Shown here piece after piece: positions 54,918-64,000 of a stretch of DNA of 64,000 nt. The position numbers were made by a program, and so were the translations under genes. The notes under the pieces are model-generated. The model saw nothing but the letters and a program-made list of their open reading frames with translations. It had not been told where the DNA came from and searched no databases. This DNA is from Methylobacterium sp. (GTDB lineage: Bacteria; Pseudomonadota; Alphaproteobacteria; Rhizobiales; Beijerinckiaceae). The stretch covers positions 372,001 to 436,000 of the forward strand of contig JADCBP010000005.1 in NCBI GenBank assembly GCA_020253445.1. The letters are read 5' to 3'. Every line of letters starts with the position of its first letter. The first letter of the stretch is position 1.

Positions 54918-56493
54918 GGGTTTCGATCCGATCGGCTTCTGCTGGTTTCTTGTCATTCCGGATGCGGTGGATGCGCGGGAAACGCATCGCCAGACCCGAG
55001 CGATGGCGGGTCGATTCCTGCAAGCCCTCGAAGGCGATTTCGAGCACAAGGCCGGAATCCGGCTCATGCGCCACCTCGCGCACCGGGCCGAAGCGGTTGA
55101 TGGTGTTCTGCCGCACGAAGCGGTCAAGCCCCTTCAGTTCCTCGTCGGTGAAGCCGAAATAGGCCTTGCCCACCGGCACGAGCTTTTCGCCCTCCCAGAC
55201 GCCGAAGGTGAAATCCGAATAGAAGCTGGAGCGTTTCCCGTGCCCGCGCTGCGCATACATCATCACGCAATCCGCGATCATCGGATCGCGCTTCCACTTG
55301 TACCAGAAGCCCTTGGGGCGGCCCGCGAGATAGGGGCTGTTGAGCCGCTTCAGCATCACGCCCTCGATGGCCGGGTTCTCCGCGGATTGCGCCCGCTTCT
55401 CGGCGAGTTCCTCCCAGGTCGCGAAGGGGATGGCCGGCGAGAGCATGAGGCGCGGATGGGCTTTCGCCTCGACCAGCGCCTTGAGCCGCGCGCGACGCGC
55501 GGGCAGGGAATGCGGGCGCAGATCCTCGCCGCCGATCTGCAGCAGGTCATAGGCCATCAGCGCGACGGGAGAATCGCGCAGCATCGCCGCCGAGACGCTC
55601 TTGCGGTTCAAGCGCTGCTGGAGGTCCGAAAAGGTCGCGACCACCGTGTCGCGCGCGACCACCAGTTCGCCGTCGATCACCGCATCCTCCGGCAAGGCCT
55701 CGATGAGGTCGGGGAAGGCGGTGGTGATGTCATCGCCGCTGCGGGAGAACAGCCGCACATCCCGTGCAAGCCCGTTGGATCGCGTCGCCGCCTGGATGCG
55801 GATGCCGTCCCATTTCCATTCGGCATGGAACTCGGACGGCGCGAGGGTCTCGAAATCCTGATCCTCGATCGGATGCGCCAGCATCGGCGAGCGGAAGGTG
55901 AGCGCGGCGGAGGGGTCTGGCCTTGGGCCGCGTCCCTCCAGCCAGGCGAAAAGATCGGTGTAAGGCGGCTCGACCCCGTGCCAGACCTCCTCGATCTCCT
56001 CCACCGGATGGCCCGAGAATTCCGCCAGGGCCTGCCTTGCGAGAAGCGCCGAAACGCCGACGCGCAAAGCGCCGGTGATGAGCTTCAGCAAGGCCCAGCG
56101 GCCGGTTTCGTCGAGTTCGTCGAGCCATCGGGCGATCAGGGCCGGTCCCTCGCGACGGCTGGCCGAAAGGAGCGTGGAAATCACCTCCGCGAGGTGGAGC
56201 GGCGCGTCTTTGCCGGTGACCTGGGCCGGCCAGATCAGCGCGATGGTCTCGGAGAGATCGCCGACGAAATCATAGGAAAGGCCGAAAAGCACCGGATCGA
56301 CCCGCTCGGAGACCAAAGCGCGCAGCATGGCGGGCTTCACGGCCGGAATGTCGAGCGCACCACACAAAGCCGCCAGCGCATGGCCACGATCGGGGTCCGG
56401 CGCCTCGCGCAGATAGCGCACGATATGGCGCAGCTTTTCCGTGCGGCGCGGCTCGTGGGAGAGGCGGTCAAGAAGCGTCGAGAAAGCCTTCAC
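54892..56493 (-). CDS. ATP-dependent DNA ligase of the LigC-associated repair cluster
   Basis: A 533-residue ligase. An N-terminal helical domain (about 1-200) precedes the adenylation domain with the catalytic lysine in EWKWDGIRIQ, then AVIDGELVV and IEGVMLKR. The OB-fold domain has SDFTFGVWEG. It matches the TIGR04120 'ligase-associated' family seen with a dedicated exonuclease, Lhr-like helicase and PdeM, all present here. The start is GTG at 56491-56493, overlapping the exonuclease stop (GTGA). Role: DNA strand-break repair outside the replicative NAD ligase. Confidence 0.94.
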   Translation of the reverse strand: MKAFSTLLDRLSHEPRRTEKLRHIVRYLREAPDPDRGHALAALCGALDIPAVKPAMLRALVSERVDPVLFGLSYDFVGDLSETIALIWPAQVTGKDAPLHLAEVISTLLSASRREGPALIARWLDELDETGRWALLKLITGALRVGVSALLARQALAEFSGHPVEEIEEVWHGVEPPYTDLFAWLEGRGPRPDPSAALTFRSPMLAHPIEDQDFETLAPSEFHAEWKWDGIRIQAATRSNGLARDVRLFSRSGDDITTAFPDLIEALPEDAVIDGELVVARDTVVATFSDLQQRLNRKSVSAAMLRDSPVALMAYDLLQIGGEDLRPHSLPARRARLKALVEAKAHPRLMLSPAIPFATWEELAEKRAQSAENPAIEGVMLKRLNSPYLAGRPKGFWYKWKRDPMIADCVMMYAQRGHGKRSSFYSDFTFGVWEGEKLVPVGKAYFGFTDEELKGLDRFVRQNTINRFGPVREVAHEPDSGLVLEIAFEGLQESTRHRSGLAMRFPRIHRIRNDKKPAEADRIETLRSLLRKA

Positions 56494-57506
56494 GCGGCAT
56501 CCTCCGCCGCTTCCTCCCCGAAGCCCACGAGATGCAGGGGCTGTGCCGCGAGGCCCTGGCCAAGGCACCAATGCACGAGCGCATCCTCTTGCCCGTGGGT
56601 GACCCAGATTTCGCTGGCTCCCGTTTCCAGAATCGTCTGGCGCAGGCTGTCCCAATCGGCATGGTCGGAAATGACGAGCGGCAGTTCCGCGCCCCTCTGG
56701 CGTGCACGGGCCCGCACGCGCATCCAGCCGCTGGCCGCGACCGTCAGCGGCTCCGCGAAGCGCCGCGACCAGATATCGCTCAGGCTCGAAGGCGGGCAGA
56801 TCAGGATCTCGCCCGCGAGGCTGCCGCGCGGCAGGCCGGCCGCGCGCGCGAGCGGCCCCAATGCGATGCCCACCTCTTCGTAATAGCCGGTCACCTTTTC
56901 GAGCGCGCCATGAAGGTAAACCGGCCGGTCATACCCCGCCTCGCGCAGATGGTGGATGAGCCTCTGCGCCTTGCCCAGCGAGTATGCCCCCACAAGATGG
57001 GCGCGATGCGGGTTTTCCTGCAGGGAGGCCAGCAATTTGCCGACTTCCCGATGCGGATCGGGATGGCGGAAAACGGGAAGCCCAAATGTCGCTTCCGTCA
57101 CGAAAACATCGCACGGCACGACCTCGAAGGGAGCTGCGGTGGCATCGGGCTCGCGCTTGTAATCACCGGAGACGACGATGGTCAGGCCTTTCCATCTGAG
57201 CGCGATCTGGCAGGAGCCGAGCACATGGCCGGCGGGGAAGAACGCGACCTCCACGCCGCCGATATTCAACCACTCGCCGATCGTCGCTTCCTGCCGCGTC
57301 TCGCAGAAACCTTCGCCGAGGCGCAGGCCCATGATCGCGAGCGTTTCCCGGCTCGCCATCACCGCGCCATGGCCGGGCCGGGCATGGTCGGAATGCGCAT
57401 GCGTGATGAGCGCGCGCGCAACCGGGCGCATCGCATCGACGTAGAAATCGCCGGGCGGGCAATAGAGGCCTTCCGGGCGCGGATGCAGCAGTTCGGAAGG
57501 TCTCAT
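56490..57506 (-). CDS. Ligase-associated DNA exonuclease (MBL fold)
   Basis: A 338-residue metallo-beta-lactamase/beta-CASP-type nuclease. Metal-binding motif HAHSDHARPGH is at residues 36-46, GHVLGSCQ and SGDYKREPD follow, and SDHADW is near the C-terminus. It belongs to the TIGR04122 group, exonucleases always found near LigC-type ligases. It is the first gene of the exonuclease-ligase pair on the minus strand, 47 bases from the divergent methyltransferase-helicase-PdeM unit. Confidence 0.94.
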   Translation of the reverse strand: MRPSELLHPRPEGLYCPPGDFYVDAMRPVARALITHAHSDHARPGHGAVMASRETLAIMGLRLGEGFCETRQEATIGEWLNIGGVEVAFFPAGHVLGSCQIALRWKGLTIVVSGDYKREPDATAAPFEVVPCDVFVTEATFGLPVFRHPDPHREVGKLLASLQENPHRAHLVGAYSLGKAQRLIHHLREAGYDRPVYLHGALEKVTGYYEEVGIALGPLARAAGLPRGSLAGEILICPPSSLSDIWSRRFAEPLTVAASGWMRVRARARQRGAELPLVISDHADWDSLRQTILETGASEIWVTHGQEDALVHWCLGQGLAAQPLHLVGFGEEAAEDAA

Positions 57507-57553
57507 GGTGTTGCCTGTTCTCGCCGCCCGTCAAATCGCGTAAGCACCGACAT

Positions 57554-58483
57554 ATGTCTTCCACTGCCCGTTCCGCCAGTCTCGCGCAGGGTTCCGGCGA
57601 TTTGCTCGCCGATCGCCGCTTCGCTTATGCCGAAGGCGCATGGGCGGATGGCGATGCGCGAGCCGCCTTCGACCTTTACGAACAGACCCTCGAACGGGTT
57701 CCCGATTGGTTGCCCGCGCGTCTCGGCCTCGGCAAGGCGGCGCTTGCCCTGGGCCGCGAGGCGGAAGCGCGCGCGGCCTTCGAGAGGGTCGCGAGGGGTG
57801 ATGAGGCGGACATGCTGGGCGCCCGCGCCTTTCTCGCCCGGATGGGTGCGGAGGGCGGTGCCGTGACGACCGGCTATGTCGCCGCGCTCTTCGATGATTA
57901 CGCCCCGCGTTTCGATGCGCATCTTGGGTCCGCGCTCGATTATCGCGCGCCGGAATTGCTGGCGGGGGCTTTGGCGAGCGTCGCGGGGGCGCAGCGATGG
58001 GCGCGCGTGCTCGATCTCGGCTGCGGCACGGGGCTGATGGCGAAGGCGCTCGCCGGGCAGTTTGGCGTCATGGATGGCGTCGATCTCTCCTCGCGCATGC
58101 TGGCAATCGCGCGGGAAACGGGCCTCTACAGCCGCCTCGATTGCCTGGAAGCCGAATTGTGGCTTGCCGGCGAACCCGCGCAATCGGCCGATCTCGTGAT
58201 CGCGGCGGATGTCTTCTGCTACATCGAGAACCTCGCCCCCCTTTTCCGCGAAGTCCGGCGCGTGCTCACCCGTGATGGGTTCTTCGCCTTCACGGTGCAG
58301 GATGCGGGCGAGGGGCCGAGCCGCGTGGGTGCCGATCTTCGCGTGCATCACGCCGAGGCGGACCTCCTGCGCTGGGCACGCGAATCCGGTTTCGTGATTC
58401 TCCATTGCGCGCAAGTGAGTGCCCGGCGTGACCGGGGCGAGCCGGTGCCCGGCGCGCTTTACGTGCTGTCGCGGGATGGCTGA
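57554..58483 (+). CDS. TPR-containing class I SAM-dependent methyltransferase
   Basis: A 309-residue protein. Residues ~20-95 form two tetratricopeptide-like helical repeats (FAYAEGAWADGDARAAFDLY and ARLGLGKAALALGREAEA). A Rossmann methyltransferase domain follows, with SAM motif VLDLGCGTGLMAKAL and acidic DGVDLSSRM. The substrate, protein or small molecule, is unknown. Its last 8 bases overlap the helicase gene, linking it to the LigC repair cluster in expression. Such a gene is not one of the four standard cluster members I know. Confidence 0.9.
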   Translation: MSSTARSASLAQGSGDLLADRRFAYAEGAWADGDARAAFDLYEQTLERVPDWLPARLGLGKAALALGREAEARAAFERVARGDEADMLGARAFLARMGAEGGAVTTGYVAALFDDYAPRFDAHLGSALDYRAPELLAGALASVAGAQRWARVLDLGCGTGLMAKALAGQFGVMDGVDLSSRMLAIARETGLYSRLDCLEAELWLAGEPAQSADLVIAADVFCYIENLAPLFREVRRVLTRDGFFAFTVQDAGEGPSRVGADLRVHHAEADLLRWARESGFVILHCAQVSARRDRGEPVPGALYVLSRDG

Positions 58484-60965
58484 ACTCCCCGACAAGATCA
58501 CGCGATGGTTCGCGGCGAAGGGTTGGTCCCTGCGCGCCCATCAGCATGCAATGATCGAGAAAGCGCAGGCAGGCCGCCCCGCCCTGCTGATCGCGCCGAC
58601 GGGCGCGGGCAAGACGCTCGCCGGTTTCCTCCCGAGCCTCATCGACCTCATGGCGCCGCGCCCGGTGCGGCGGCTTCACACGCTCTACATCTCGCCCCTG
58701 AAGGCGCTGGCGGTCGATGTCGCGCGGAACCTCGAAACGCCGGCAGCGGAAATGGGTCTTCCCATCCGCATCGAGGCGCGCACGGGCGATACTCCTGCTT
58801 CCCGCCGCGCCCGGCAGATGACCAGCCCGCCGGATATCCTGCTGACGACGCCCGAGCAGCTGGCGCTGATGCTCGCGCATTCGCAGGCGGGGAAACTCTT
58901 CGGTTCGCTGAAGCGGCTGATCATTGATGAAATCCATGCGGTCGCGCCCAACAAGCGCGGCGACCTGCTCGCCCTCGGCCTCGCGCGGTTGCGGGCGCTC
59001 TCCCCCGGTCTCGTGACGGCGGGACTCTCGGCGACGGTGGCCGAGCCGGACGACCTGCGCCGCTGGCTCACGGGGCAGGGCGGCTGCGAAGCGATGGCGG
59101 ATCTCGTGCTCGCGGCCCCGGAAGAGGCCGCCGAGCCCATCCTCACCATGCTCGAAACCGAGGAGCGCCTGCCCTGGGCCGGGCATTCCGCGCGCCACGC
59201 GATCAGGGAGATCTACGCCGAGATTGGCAAGGCGAAGCTCAGCCTCGTCTTCGTCAACACGCGCATGCAGGCGGAATATCTCTTCCAGCTCCTCTGGAAC
59301 GAGAACGAGGCGGGAAAGCGCATCGCGCTGCATCACGGCTCGCTGGATGTGGGGCAAAGACGGCGCGTGGAAGCCGCGATGGCGGCCGGGCAGCTCGATG
59401 CCGTGGTCTGCACCTCGACCCTTGATCTCGGGATCGACTGGGGTGATGTCGATCTCGTCATCCATGTCGGGGCTCCGAAGGGCGCGAGCCGGCTTCTTCA
59501 GCGCATTGGCCGCGCCAATCACCGGCTCGATGAGCCCTCGCGCGCCTTGCTGGTGCCCTCGAACCGCTTCGAGGTGCTGGAATGTCGCGCGGCGATCGAG
59601 GCGGCCTTCGCGAAGGAACAGGACGCGGTGACGAAGCGAACCGGCGCGCTGGATGTGCTGGCCCAGCATGTGATGGGGATGCTCGTCGCCGAGCCGCGAT
59701 CCGAGGCGGAGCTTCTGGCGGAAATCCGCGACGCCGCTCCCTATGCCGACCTTTCGGAAGAGGATTTCTCCAGGGTCCTCACCTTCGTCATCGATGGTGG
59801 CTACGCGCTCAGGGCCTATGAGCGCTTCGCCCGCGTGAAGCGCGACAAGGAGGGCCGTCTGCGCGTCGCGCATGCGCGCATCGCACAGAGCTACCGGATG
59901 AATGTCGGCACGATTGTCGAATCAACGATGCTCAAGGTGCATCTCGGCAAGCCCCTGGGTCACAACAAGACCGTGGGCAGCGGCAAGGCCTTGCGCTTCG
60001 GGCGCCTGCTCGGCGAGGTCGAGGAATACTTCGCGGAAGGCCTCGTGCCGGGCGATACCTTCGTGTTCGCCGGCGAGGTGCTGAAATTCGAGGGCCTCGC
60101 GGAGGATCGCGTGATCGTCAGCCGCACATCGGCGCGTGACCCCATGGTGCCATCTTACGCGGGCGGGAAATTCCCGCTCTCGACGCATCTGGCCCGAAGG
60201 GTGCGCCAGATGCTGGCTACACCGAAGGAATGGATCGCCCTGCCCGATCAGGTCTCGGCCTGGCTGGAACTCCAGCGGCAGAAATCGCGCCTGCCCGGGC
60301 CGGAGGATCTGCTGGTGGAAACCTTCCCGCGCGGCGAGCGGCATTACCTTGTGGCCTATCCCTTCGAGGGGCGGCTCGCGCATCAGACACTCGGCATGCT
60401 GCTCACGCGCCGGCTGGAGCGCGCGCGGCTGAAGCCGCTCGGTTTCGTGGCCAATGATTATGCCCTCGGCATCTGGATGCTCGGCGATGTGGCATCAGAG
60501 GCGAAGCGCCACGAATCCTTCCTGCCCGAACTTTTCGCGCCCGACATGCTCGGCGACGATCTCGAGGAATGGCTGGAGGAAAGCGCCCTGATGAAGCGCT
60601 CCTTCCGCCATTGCGCCGTGATCGCCGGGCTGATCGAGCGGCGCTTTCCGGGCATGGAGAAGAAGGCACGGGCCGTCACCATGTCGACCGACCTCATCTT
60701 CGATGTGCTGCGCCGGCACGAGCCGGATCACATCCTGCTCAAGGCCGCGCGGGCTGATGCGGCGAGCGCGCTGCTTGATCTTCGCCGCCTCTCGGACATG
60801 CTGATGCGCATCCGGGGGCGAATCATGCATCACCCGCTGAAGAGGGTCTCCCCGCTCTCGGTGCCGATCCTGCTCGAGATCGGCAAGGAGCCGGTCTATG
60901 GCGAGGCGCGCGATGCCGCGATCGGCGAGGAAGCCGCGCGGCTGATGGAGGAAATCGGGGCATGA
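58476..60965 (+). CDS. Ligase-associated DEXH-box DNA helicase (Lhr-like)
   Basis: An 829-residue superfamily 2 helicase. Walker A is IAPTGAGKTLAG, the DEXH box IIDEIHAV, motif III GLSATVAEP and motif VI near LLQRIGRANHR. The C-terminal half carries the winged-helix and Lhr-specific regions. It matches the TIGR04121 group in LigC repair clusters, proposed to unwind damaged DNA for the exonuclease and ligase. The ATG at 58476 overlaps the methyltransferase stop, and its own stop overlaps pdeM (ATGA). Confidence 0.95.
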   Translation: MAELPDKITRWFAAKGWSLRAHQHAMIEKAQAGRPALLIAPTGAGKTLAGFLPSLIDLMAPRPVRRLHTLYISPLKALAVDVARNLETPAAEMGLPIRIEARTGDTPASRRARQMTSPPDILLTTPEQLALMLAHSQAGKLFGSLKRLIIDEIHAVAPNKRGDLLALGLARLRALSPGLVTAGLSATVAEPDDLRRWLTGQGGCEAMADLVLAAPEEAAEPILTMLETEERLPWAGHSARHAIREIYAEIGKAKLSLVFVNTRMQAEYLFQLLWNENEAGKRIALHHGSLDVGQRRRVEAAMAAGQLDAVVCTSTLDLGIDWGDVDLVIHVGAPKGASRLLQRIGRANHRLDEPSRALLVPSNRFEVLECRAAIEAAFAKEQDAVTKRTGALDVLAQHVMGMLVAEPRSEAELLAEIRDAAPYADLSEEDFSRVLTFVIDGGYALRAYERFARVKRDKEGRLRVAHARIAQSYRMNVGTIVESTMLKVHLGKPLGHNKTVGSGKALRFGRLLGEVEEYFAEGLVPGDTFVFAGEVLKFEGLAEDRVIVSRTSARDPMVPSYAGGKFPLSTHLARRVRQMLATPKEWIALPDQVSAWLELQRQKSRLPGPEDLLVETFPRGERHYLVAYPFEGRLAHQTLGMLLTRRLERARLKPLGFVANDYALGIWMLGDVASEAKRHESFLPELFAPDMLGDDLEEWLEESALMKRSFRHCAVIAGLIERRFPGMEKKARAVTMSTDLIFDVLRRHEPDHILLKAARADAASALLDLRRLSDMLMRIRGRIMHHPLKRVSPLSVPILLEIGKEPVYGEARDAAIGEEAARLMEEIGA

Positions 60966-61678
60966 GGGGCGCTGTGGCGGGTGCAGAAATGGAACTGGCC
61001 GGCCATGAATGCCGGATCGCGGGCCTGCGCCTCATGCTCGACTGCTCCGGAGCGGCCTTCCTGCCGGAGGAAAGCATGCTCGTCGTGGCCGACCTGCATC
61101 TCGAGAAATCCGCCGCCCTGGCGCGGTTCGGGCAGATGCTCCCGCCCTATGACAGCCTGGCAACCCTGGCGCGCCTCGAGGCCGCCGTGAAGCGGCTGCG
61201 CCCCGAAAGCCTCGTGTTGCTGGGTGACAGCTTCCATCGGGCCGATCTGGTGCCAGAGGCCGGTTCGCCGGCAGCGATGATCCTCACGCGGCTGGCGGAC
61301 CGGGTGCGCTTCATCTGGATCACCGGAAACCATGATCCGCATCACCCGGCGGATTTGCCGGGCGAAAGCCTTGGGCATCTCGATCTCGGTGGCGTGCGCC
61401 TGCGCCATGAACCGGAAGCGGATGGAAGACCGGAAATCGTGGGCCACCTGCACCCGGCGGCACGGCTCGCGACGCGCGCCGGCATGCAACGGCGGCGCTG
61501 CTTTCTCGCCTCGCGTGAGAGGCTGCTGATGCCGGCCTTCGGCTGCCTCACGGGCGCTCTCGACGTGACGGATCGGCCTATCAGCGATCTCGGCTGGGGC
61601 GTGGATGCGCGCGCCTATCTCATCGCGCGTGAGGCAATCCACCCTGTGCCGTTCCACGCGCTTGCCGTGCGGCGCTAA
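60962..61678 (+). CDS. pdeM: Ligase-associated DNA damage response endonuclease
   Basis: A 238-residue calcineurin-like metallophosphoesterase. Metal-ligand motifs are in order: VVADLHLEKSAALARFG, LLGDSFHR, ITGNHDPHHP and VGHLHP. This is the PdeM (TIGR04123) family, the fourth standard member of the LigC-associated cluster. It is last in the methyltransferase-helicase-pdeM unit and overlaps the helicase stop by four bases. Confidence 0.93.
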   Translation: MRGAVAGAEMELAGHECRIAGLRLMLDCSGAAFLPEESMLVVADLHLEKSAALARFGQMLPPYDSLATLARLEAAVKRLRPESLVLLGDSFHRADLVPEAGSPAAMILTRLADRVRFIWITGNHDPHHPADLPGESLGHLDLGGVRLRHEPEADGRPEIVGHLHPAARLATRAGMQRRRCFLASRERLLMPAFGCLTGALDVTDRPISDLGWGVDARAYLIAREAIHPVPFHALAVRR

Positions 61679-61687
61679 CTTTTCCCG

Positions 61688-62461
61688 TCAATCCCGCCGG
61701 AAAGCAAAGTTTGCGACCCAGCCGAGAAGCACGGCGATGAGCACGGTCGCCAGCGCATAAAGCGGCGCTCGGTTCTTCGCCGCATCCGCCACAGCGGCGT
61801 CGAAGCCGACCTTCCGCACCACGAAGCCAGTCTGGGAGGTGCGCAAGACCACACCCTCGGAGACCACCGAGACATTGATCACGTAAAGCCCAACCGGGGC
61901 CTTGCCCGGCACGTTCACCCTCGCGGTGAAGAGGTTGGGGCGCACCATGGTGATCGCCTTGGGGTCGATGACCAGCGCGCCTTCCTCCTGCCTAAGGCGC
62001 AGCAGCGCCTGGCGAAACTCGGCCTGTTCGGCCTGTTCCGGCGCAGGCAGGGTGTCGAGCGGCGGAAGATAATCCGTGAGGCTGAGCTTCAGCCTCTGCG
62101 CGGTTTCGTCCGTCACCATCTCGCCCACGGGGCGGGCGCTGAGCAGCGCGAAATAGGTGGGGATGCGCGCGAAGCGCTCGCGGGCCGCCGTCAGCCAGAT
62201 CGGACCGAGCTGCCCCTTCTTGTGCACCACGATATCCCCCACGGGGCCCTGCACGGTGGCGATGATCTCGAAGGGCGCGGCGCGCGTCACGCTGCGCACA
62301 TCGCGTTCGATGAAACCGAAGGCCGTCACATCCGCGCCGGTATAGGTCGAGGTGATCGCGACCTCACGGGTCGAAAGGGTCAGCACCAGTTCCTGCGACC
62401 GCGCAGGCAGGCTCGAAAGGCAAGCAAGCGCCAGCAACAGGAACGGGACAAGGCGATTCAT
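61688..62461 (-). CDS. TIGR02186 family membrane-anchored periplasmic protein
   Basis: A 257-residue protein with a signal peptide (to about residue 22, PARSQ), an all-beta periplasmic body and one C-terminal helix (about 232-252, LYALATVLIAVLLGWVAN). The family is specific to alphaproteobacteria and nearly always sits beside a TauE/SafE gene, as here. Its function is unknown; a role with the exporter is inference from neighbourhood. Its ATG overlaps the TauE stop. Confidence 0.92.
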   Translation of the reverse strand: MNRLVPFLLLALACLSSLPARSQELVLTLSTREVAITSTYTGADVTAFGFIERDVRSVTRAAPFEIIATVQGPVGDIVVHKKGQLGPIWLTAARERFARIPTYFALLSARPVGEMVTDETAQRLKLSLTDYLPPLDTLPAPEQAEQAEFRQALLRLRQEEGALVIDPKAITMVRPNLFTARVNVPGKAPVGLYVINVSVVSEGVVLRTSQTGFVVRKVGFDAAVADAAKNRAPLYALATVLIAVLLGWVANFAFRRD

Positions 62462-63393
62462 CGCTCCACCTCGACGGCCGAGATCACAAAGGGATCGAGC
62501 GGGCGGCCGACGACCTCGAAAGCGAAGCGCACGCCCACGGCGAGGATGAGCATGGCCAGCAGCAGGCGGAACTGTTCGCCCTTGAGAGTCTGCCCCGTGC
62601 GCACGCCGAATTGCGCACCGATGACCCCGCCGACCACCAGAACCAGCCCCAGGATGATGTCCACCGCCTGGCTGATGGTGGCATGCAGGAAAATCGCGAC
62701 GATCATCGTCATGAGAATCTGCAGCAGTGAGGTGCCGACGACCACATTCGTGGGAATCCGGAACAGATAAATCAGGGCGGGCACCACGAGAAAGCCGCCG
62801 CCGATGCCCAGCACGGCGCCCACGAAACCGATGACCGTGCCGAGGGTCACCACCGGAATGACGCTCGTGTTCAGTTTGGAGCGGACAAAATGTACATGCA
62901 GTGGAAAGCGCTGGTGCCAGGCCCTCTCCGGGGGCGGGGGCACGGGCGGAACAGGCTTGCCGCGCTGCACGCGCTTCTCGATCATGGAGCCGATGCTTTC
63001 CACGAACATCAGGCAGCCGATCGACATCAGCAATGTCACGTAGGACAGCGTGATGATGAGGTCGAGAAAGCCCAGCTGGCGCATCTGGTTGAAGAATATC
63101 ACGCCCAGAAAAGCGCCCAGCACGCCGCCGGCAATCAGCACGGCACCCAGCCGCACATCCAGCGCCTGCCTTCGCCAATAGGTGAGCGCGCCGGTGACCG
63201 ACGAGGCTGCGATATGCACCGATGAGGTGGCGACAGCCACCGGGGCCGGCACTCCGATGAAGATCAGGAATGGCGTGAGCAGGAAGCCTCCGCCCACGCC
63301 AAAAAGGCCGGCGATGAAGCCCACGGCCGCGCCCATGCCAAGCAGCAGGAACAGGTTCAGCGGCAACTCGGCAATGGGCAGGTAGATCTGCAT
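62458..63393 (-). CDS. Sulfite exporter TauE/SafE family protein
   Basis: A 311-residue inner-membrane protein with about eight helices in two repeats, each carrying the family motif: FGVGGGFLLTPFLIF in the first half and LGIGGGFLVVPALIY in the second. A proline-rich cytoplasmic loop (about residues 150-165) separates them. It probably exports sulfite or organosulfonate-type anions; the exact substrate is not readable. The ATG at 63393 has GGAGG 11 bases upstream; a TTG at 63417 would add eight residues. Confidence 0.92.
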   Translation of the reverse strand: MQIYLPIAELPLNLFLLLGMGAAVGFIAGLFGVGGGFLLTPFLIFIGVPAPVAVATSSVHIAASSVTGALTYWRRQALDVRLGAVLIAGGVLGAFLGVIFFNQMRQLGFLDLIITLSYVTLLMSIGCLMFVESIGSMIEKRVQRGKPVPPVPPPPERAWHQRFPLHVHFVRSKLNTSVIPVVTLGTVIGFVGAVLGIGGGFLVVPALIYLFRIPTNVVVGTSLLQILMTMIVAIFLHATISQAVDIILGLVLVVGGVIGAQFGVRTGQTLKGEQFRLLLAMLILAVGVRFAFEVVGRPLDPFVISAVEVER

Positions 63394-63498
63394 CCGGTGA
63401 TGGGCCTCCGGTGGCAAGGAAAAGCGGAAGGCCGCAAGCTCTCGCCGTGCGGCCTTTTCTCGATCCTCAGCTCCGGCTCGTCAACCGACCAGAGGCTG

Positions 63499-64000
63499 TT
63501 ACTGTGCCGGTGCTCCCGGCCGCCCGATGGGCGGGAAGGGCAGGGCGGCGGTCCTGTCCCAGTTTCCGGGTTCGTTGGCATTCACGTTCGGTACGGTCGT
63601 CTTGAAAGACTTCAGGCGGTCACGCTCCTTGGCGAGCTGTTCCTTGGTGAGCCGCGCCGCGATGTCATCGCGCTTCTTGCCGGCATCTGGATCGCCCTGC
63701 ATCGCGGCGAGCGAGAACCAGCGATAGGACTCGCCGAGATCCTGGTTCACGCCAAGCCCGCGGGCGAAGAGGATGGCCACGTTGAACTGGCTATCCTTCA
63801 CGCCGTGCTCGGCGGCGCGGCGGAACCAGAGTGCCGCACCGGCATAATCCGGCGCGCCATGCACACCCTCGGCCAGCAGCACGCCGGCATTGTGCATGGC
63901 CAGCACATGGCCCTGCGCTGCCGCGCGATCGAACCACTGGAAAGCCAGCGCGGCGTCCTTTGCCACACCGCGCCCTTCACGATAGAGGCTCGCGAGGCGA
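63499..64000 (-). CDS. Sel1-repeat protein (partial, N-terminus outside window)
   Basis: The visible C-terminal 166 residues hold about four Sel1-type repeats, for example AALWFRRAAEHGVKDSQFN and LGESYRWFSLAAMQGDPDA. A charged helix with KKRDDIAARLTKEQLAKERDRL then leads to a Pro-rich end. The frame continues past the right edge. A similar ending occurs in PodJ-like polar localisation proteins of Hyphomicrobiales; the match is from memory and the rest of the protein is not seen. Confidence 0.8.
   Translation of the reverse strand, partial: RLASLYREGRGVAKDAALAFQWFDRAAAQGHVLAMHNAGVLLAEGVHGAPDYAGAALWFRRAAEHGVKDSQFNVAILFARGLGVNQDLGESYRWFSLAAMQGDPDAGKKRDDIAARLTKEQLAKERDRLKSFKTTVPNVNANEPGNWDRTAALPFPPIGRPGAPAQ

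Overview
This is a high-GC chromosomal window from an alphaproteobacterium, most likely in the order Hyphomicrobiales (Rhizobiales). The evidence is a FYDLN-acid (TIGR02300) gene next to tRNA-Ala, aroA and cmk; a class I lysyl-tRNA synthetase; a TIGR02186/TauE pair; a LigC-associated repair cluster; and interspersed repeats whose motifs I associate with this order. Genus cannot be fixed from the sequence alone. I see no rRNA, CRISPR array, prophage or insertion sequence.

Layout. 0-3.2 kb: a partial nitroreductase, cmk and aroA (minus), then a TIGR02300 gene and tRNA-Ala(GGC). 3.5-5.1 kb: a copper-delivery operon (DUF2946-like, PCuAC, Sco1). 5.1-8.7 kb: a large SSF-PAS hybrid histidine kinase of the CrbS/MxtR type. 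8.9-11.7 kb: mscL, an aminotransferase and an AbrB-family membrane protein. 12.0-13.6 kb: two leucine-degradation genes. 14.0-18.1 kb: a KDG kinase, a VOC dioxygenase-like protein and edd (Entner-Doudoroff). 18.1-21.1 kb: cydAB with a GbsR/MarR regulator and a palindromic candidate operator.

21.6-31.2 kb: a nine-gene block. It holds the seven Mrp cation/proton antiporter subunits A-G followed by a sensor kinase and an NtrC-type, GAFTGA-containing response regulator. A candidate sigma-54 promoter and two inverted repeats lie upstream of mrpA, so the regulator may control its own operon. The mrpG frame runs on without a stop into a universal-stress-protein-like region that has its own Shine-Dalgarno and ATG. 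This is the most unusual locus in the window.

31.2-40.1 kb: a LysR gene remnant, then an NHLM-type peptide exporter (two ABC subunits, one with a C39 peptidase, and an HlyD-like adaptor). A cellulose-synthase-like glycosyltransferase and a small one-helix ORF lie beside it. No obvious precursor peptide is visible.

40.4-52.6 kb: mostly housekeeping: nadA and nadB with a candidate operator, a SleB-type cell wall hydrolase, ppdK, a solute-binding protein, lysS, an S24-like regulator, a DUF952 protein and pyrD. 52.6-54.9 kb: a LuxR-type response regulator that could partner the distant CrbS-like kinase, divergent from an unrecognised polytopic membrane protein. 54.9-61.7 kb: the complete LigC/exonuclease/Lhr-type helicase/PdeM DNA repair set, arranged divergently, with a TPR-methyltransferase embedded. 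61.7-64 kb: a TIGR02186/TauE pair and a partial Sel1-repeat protein.
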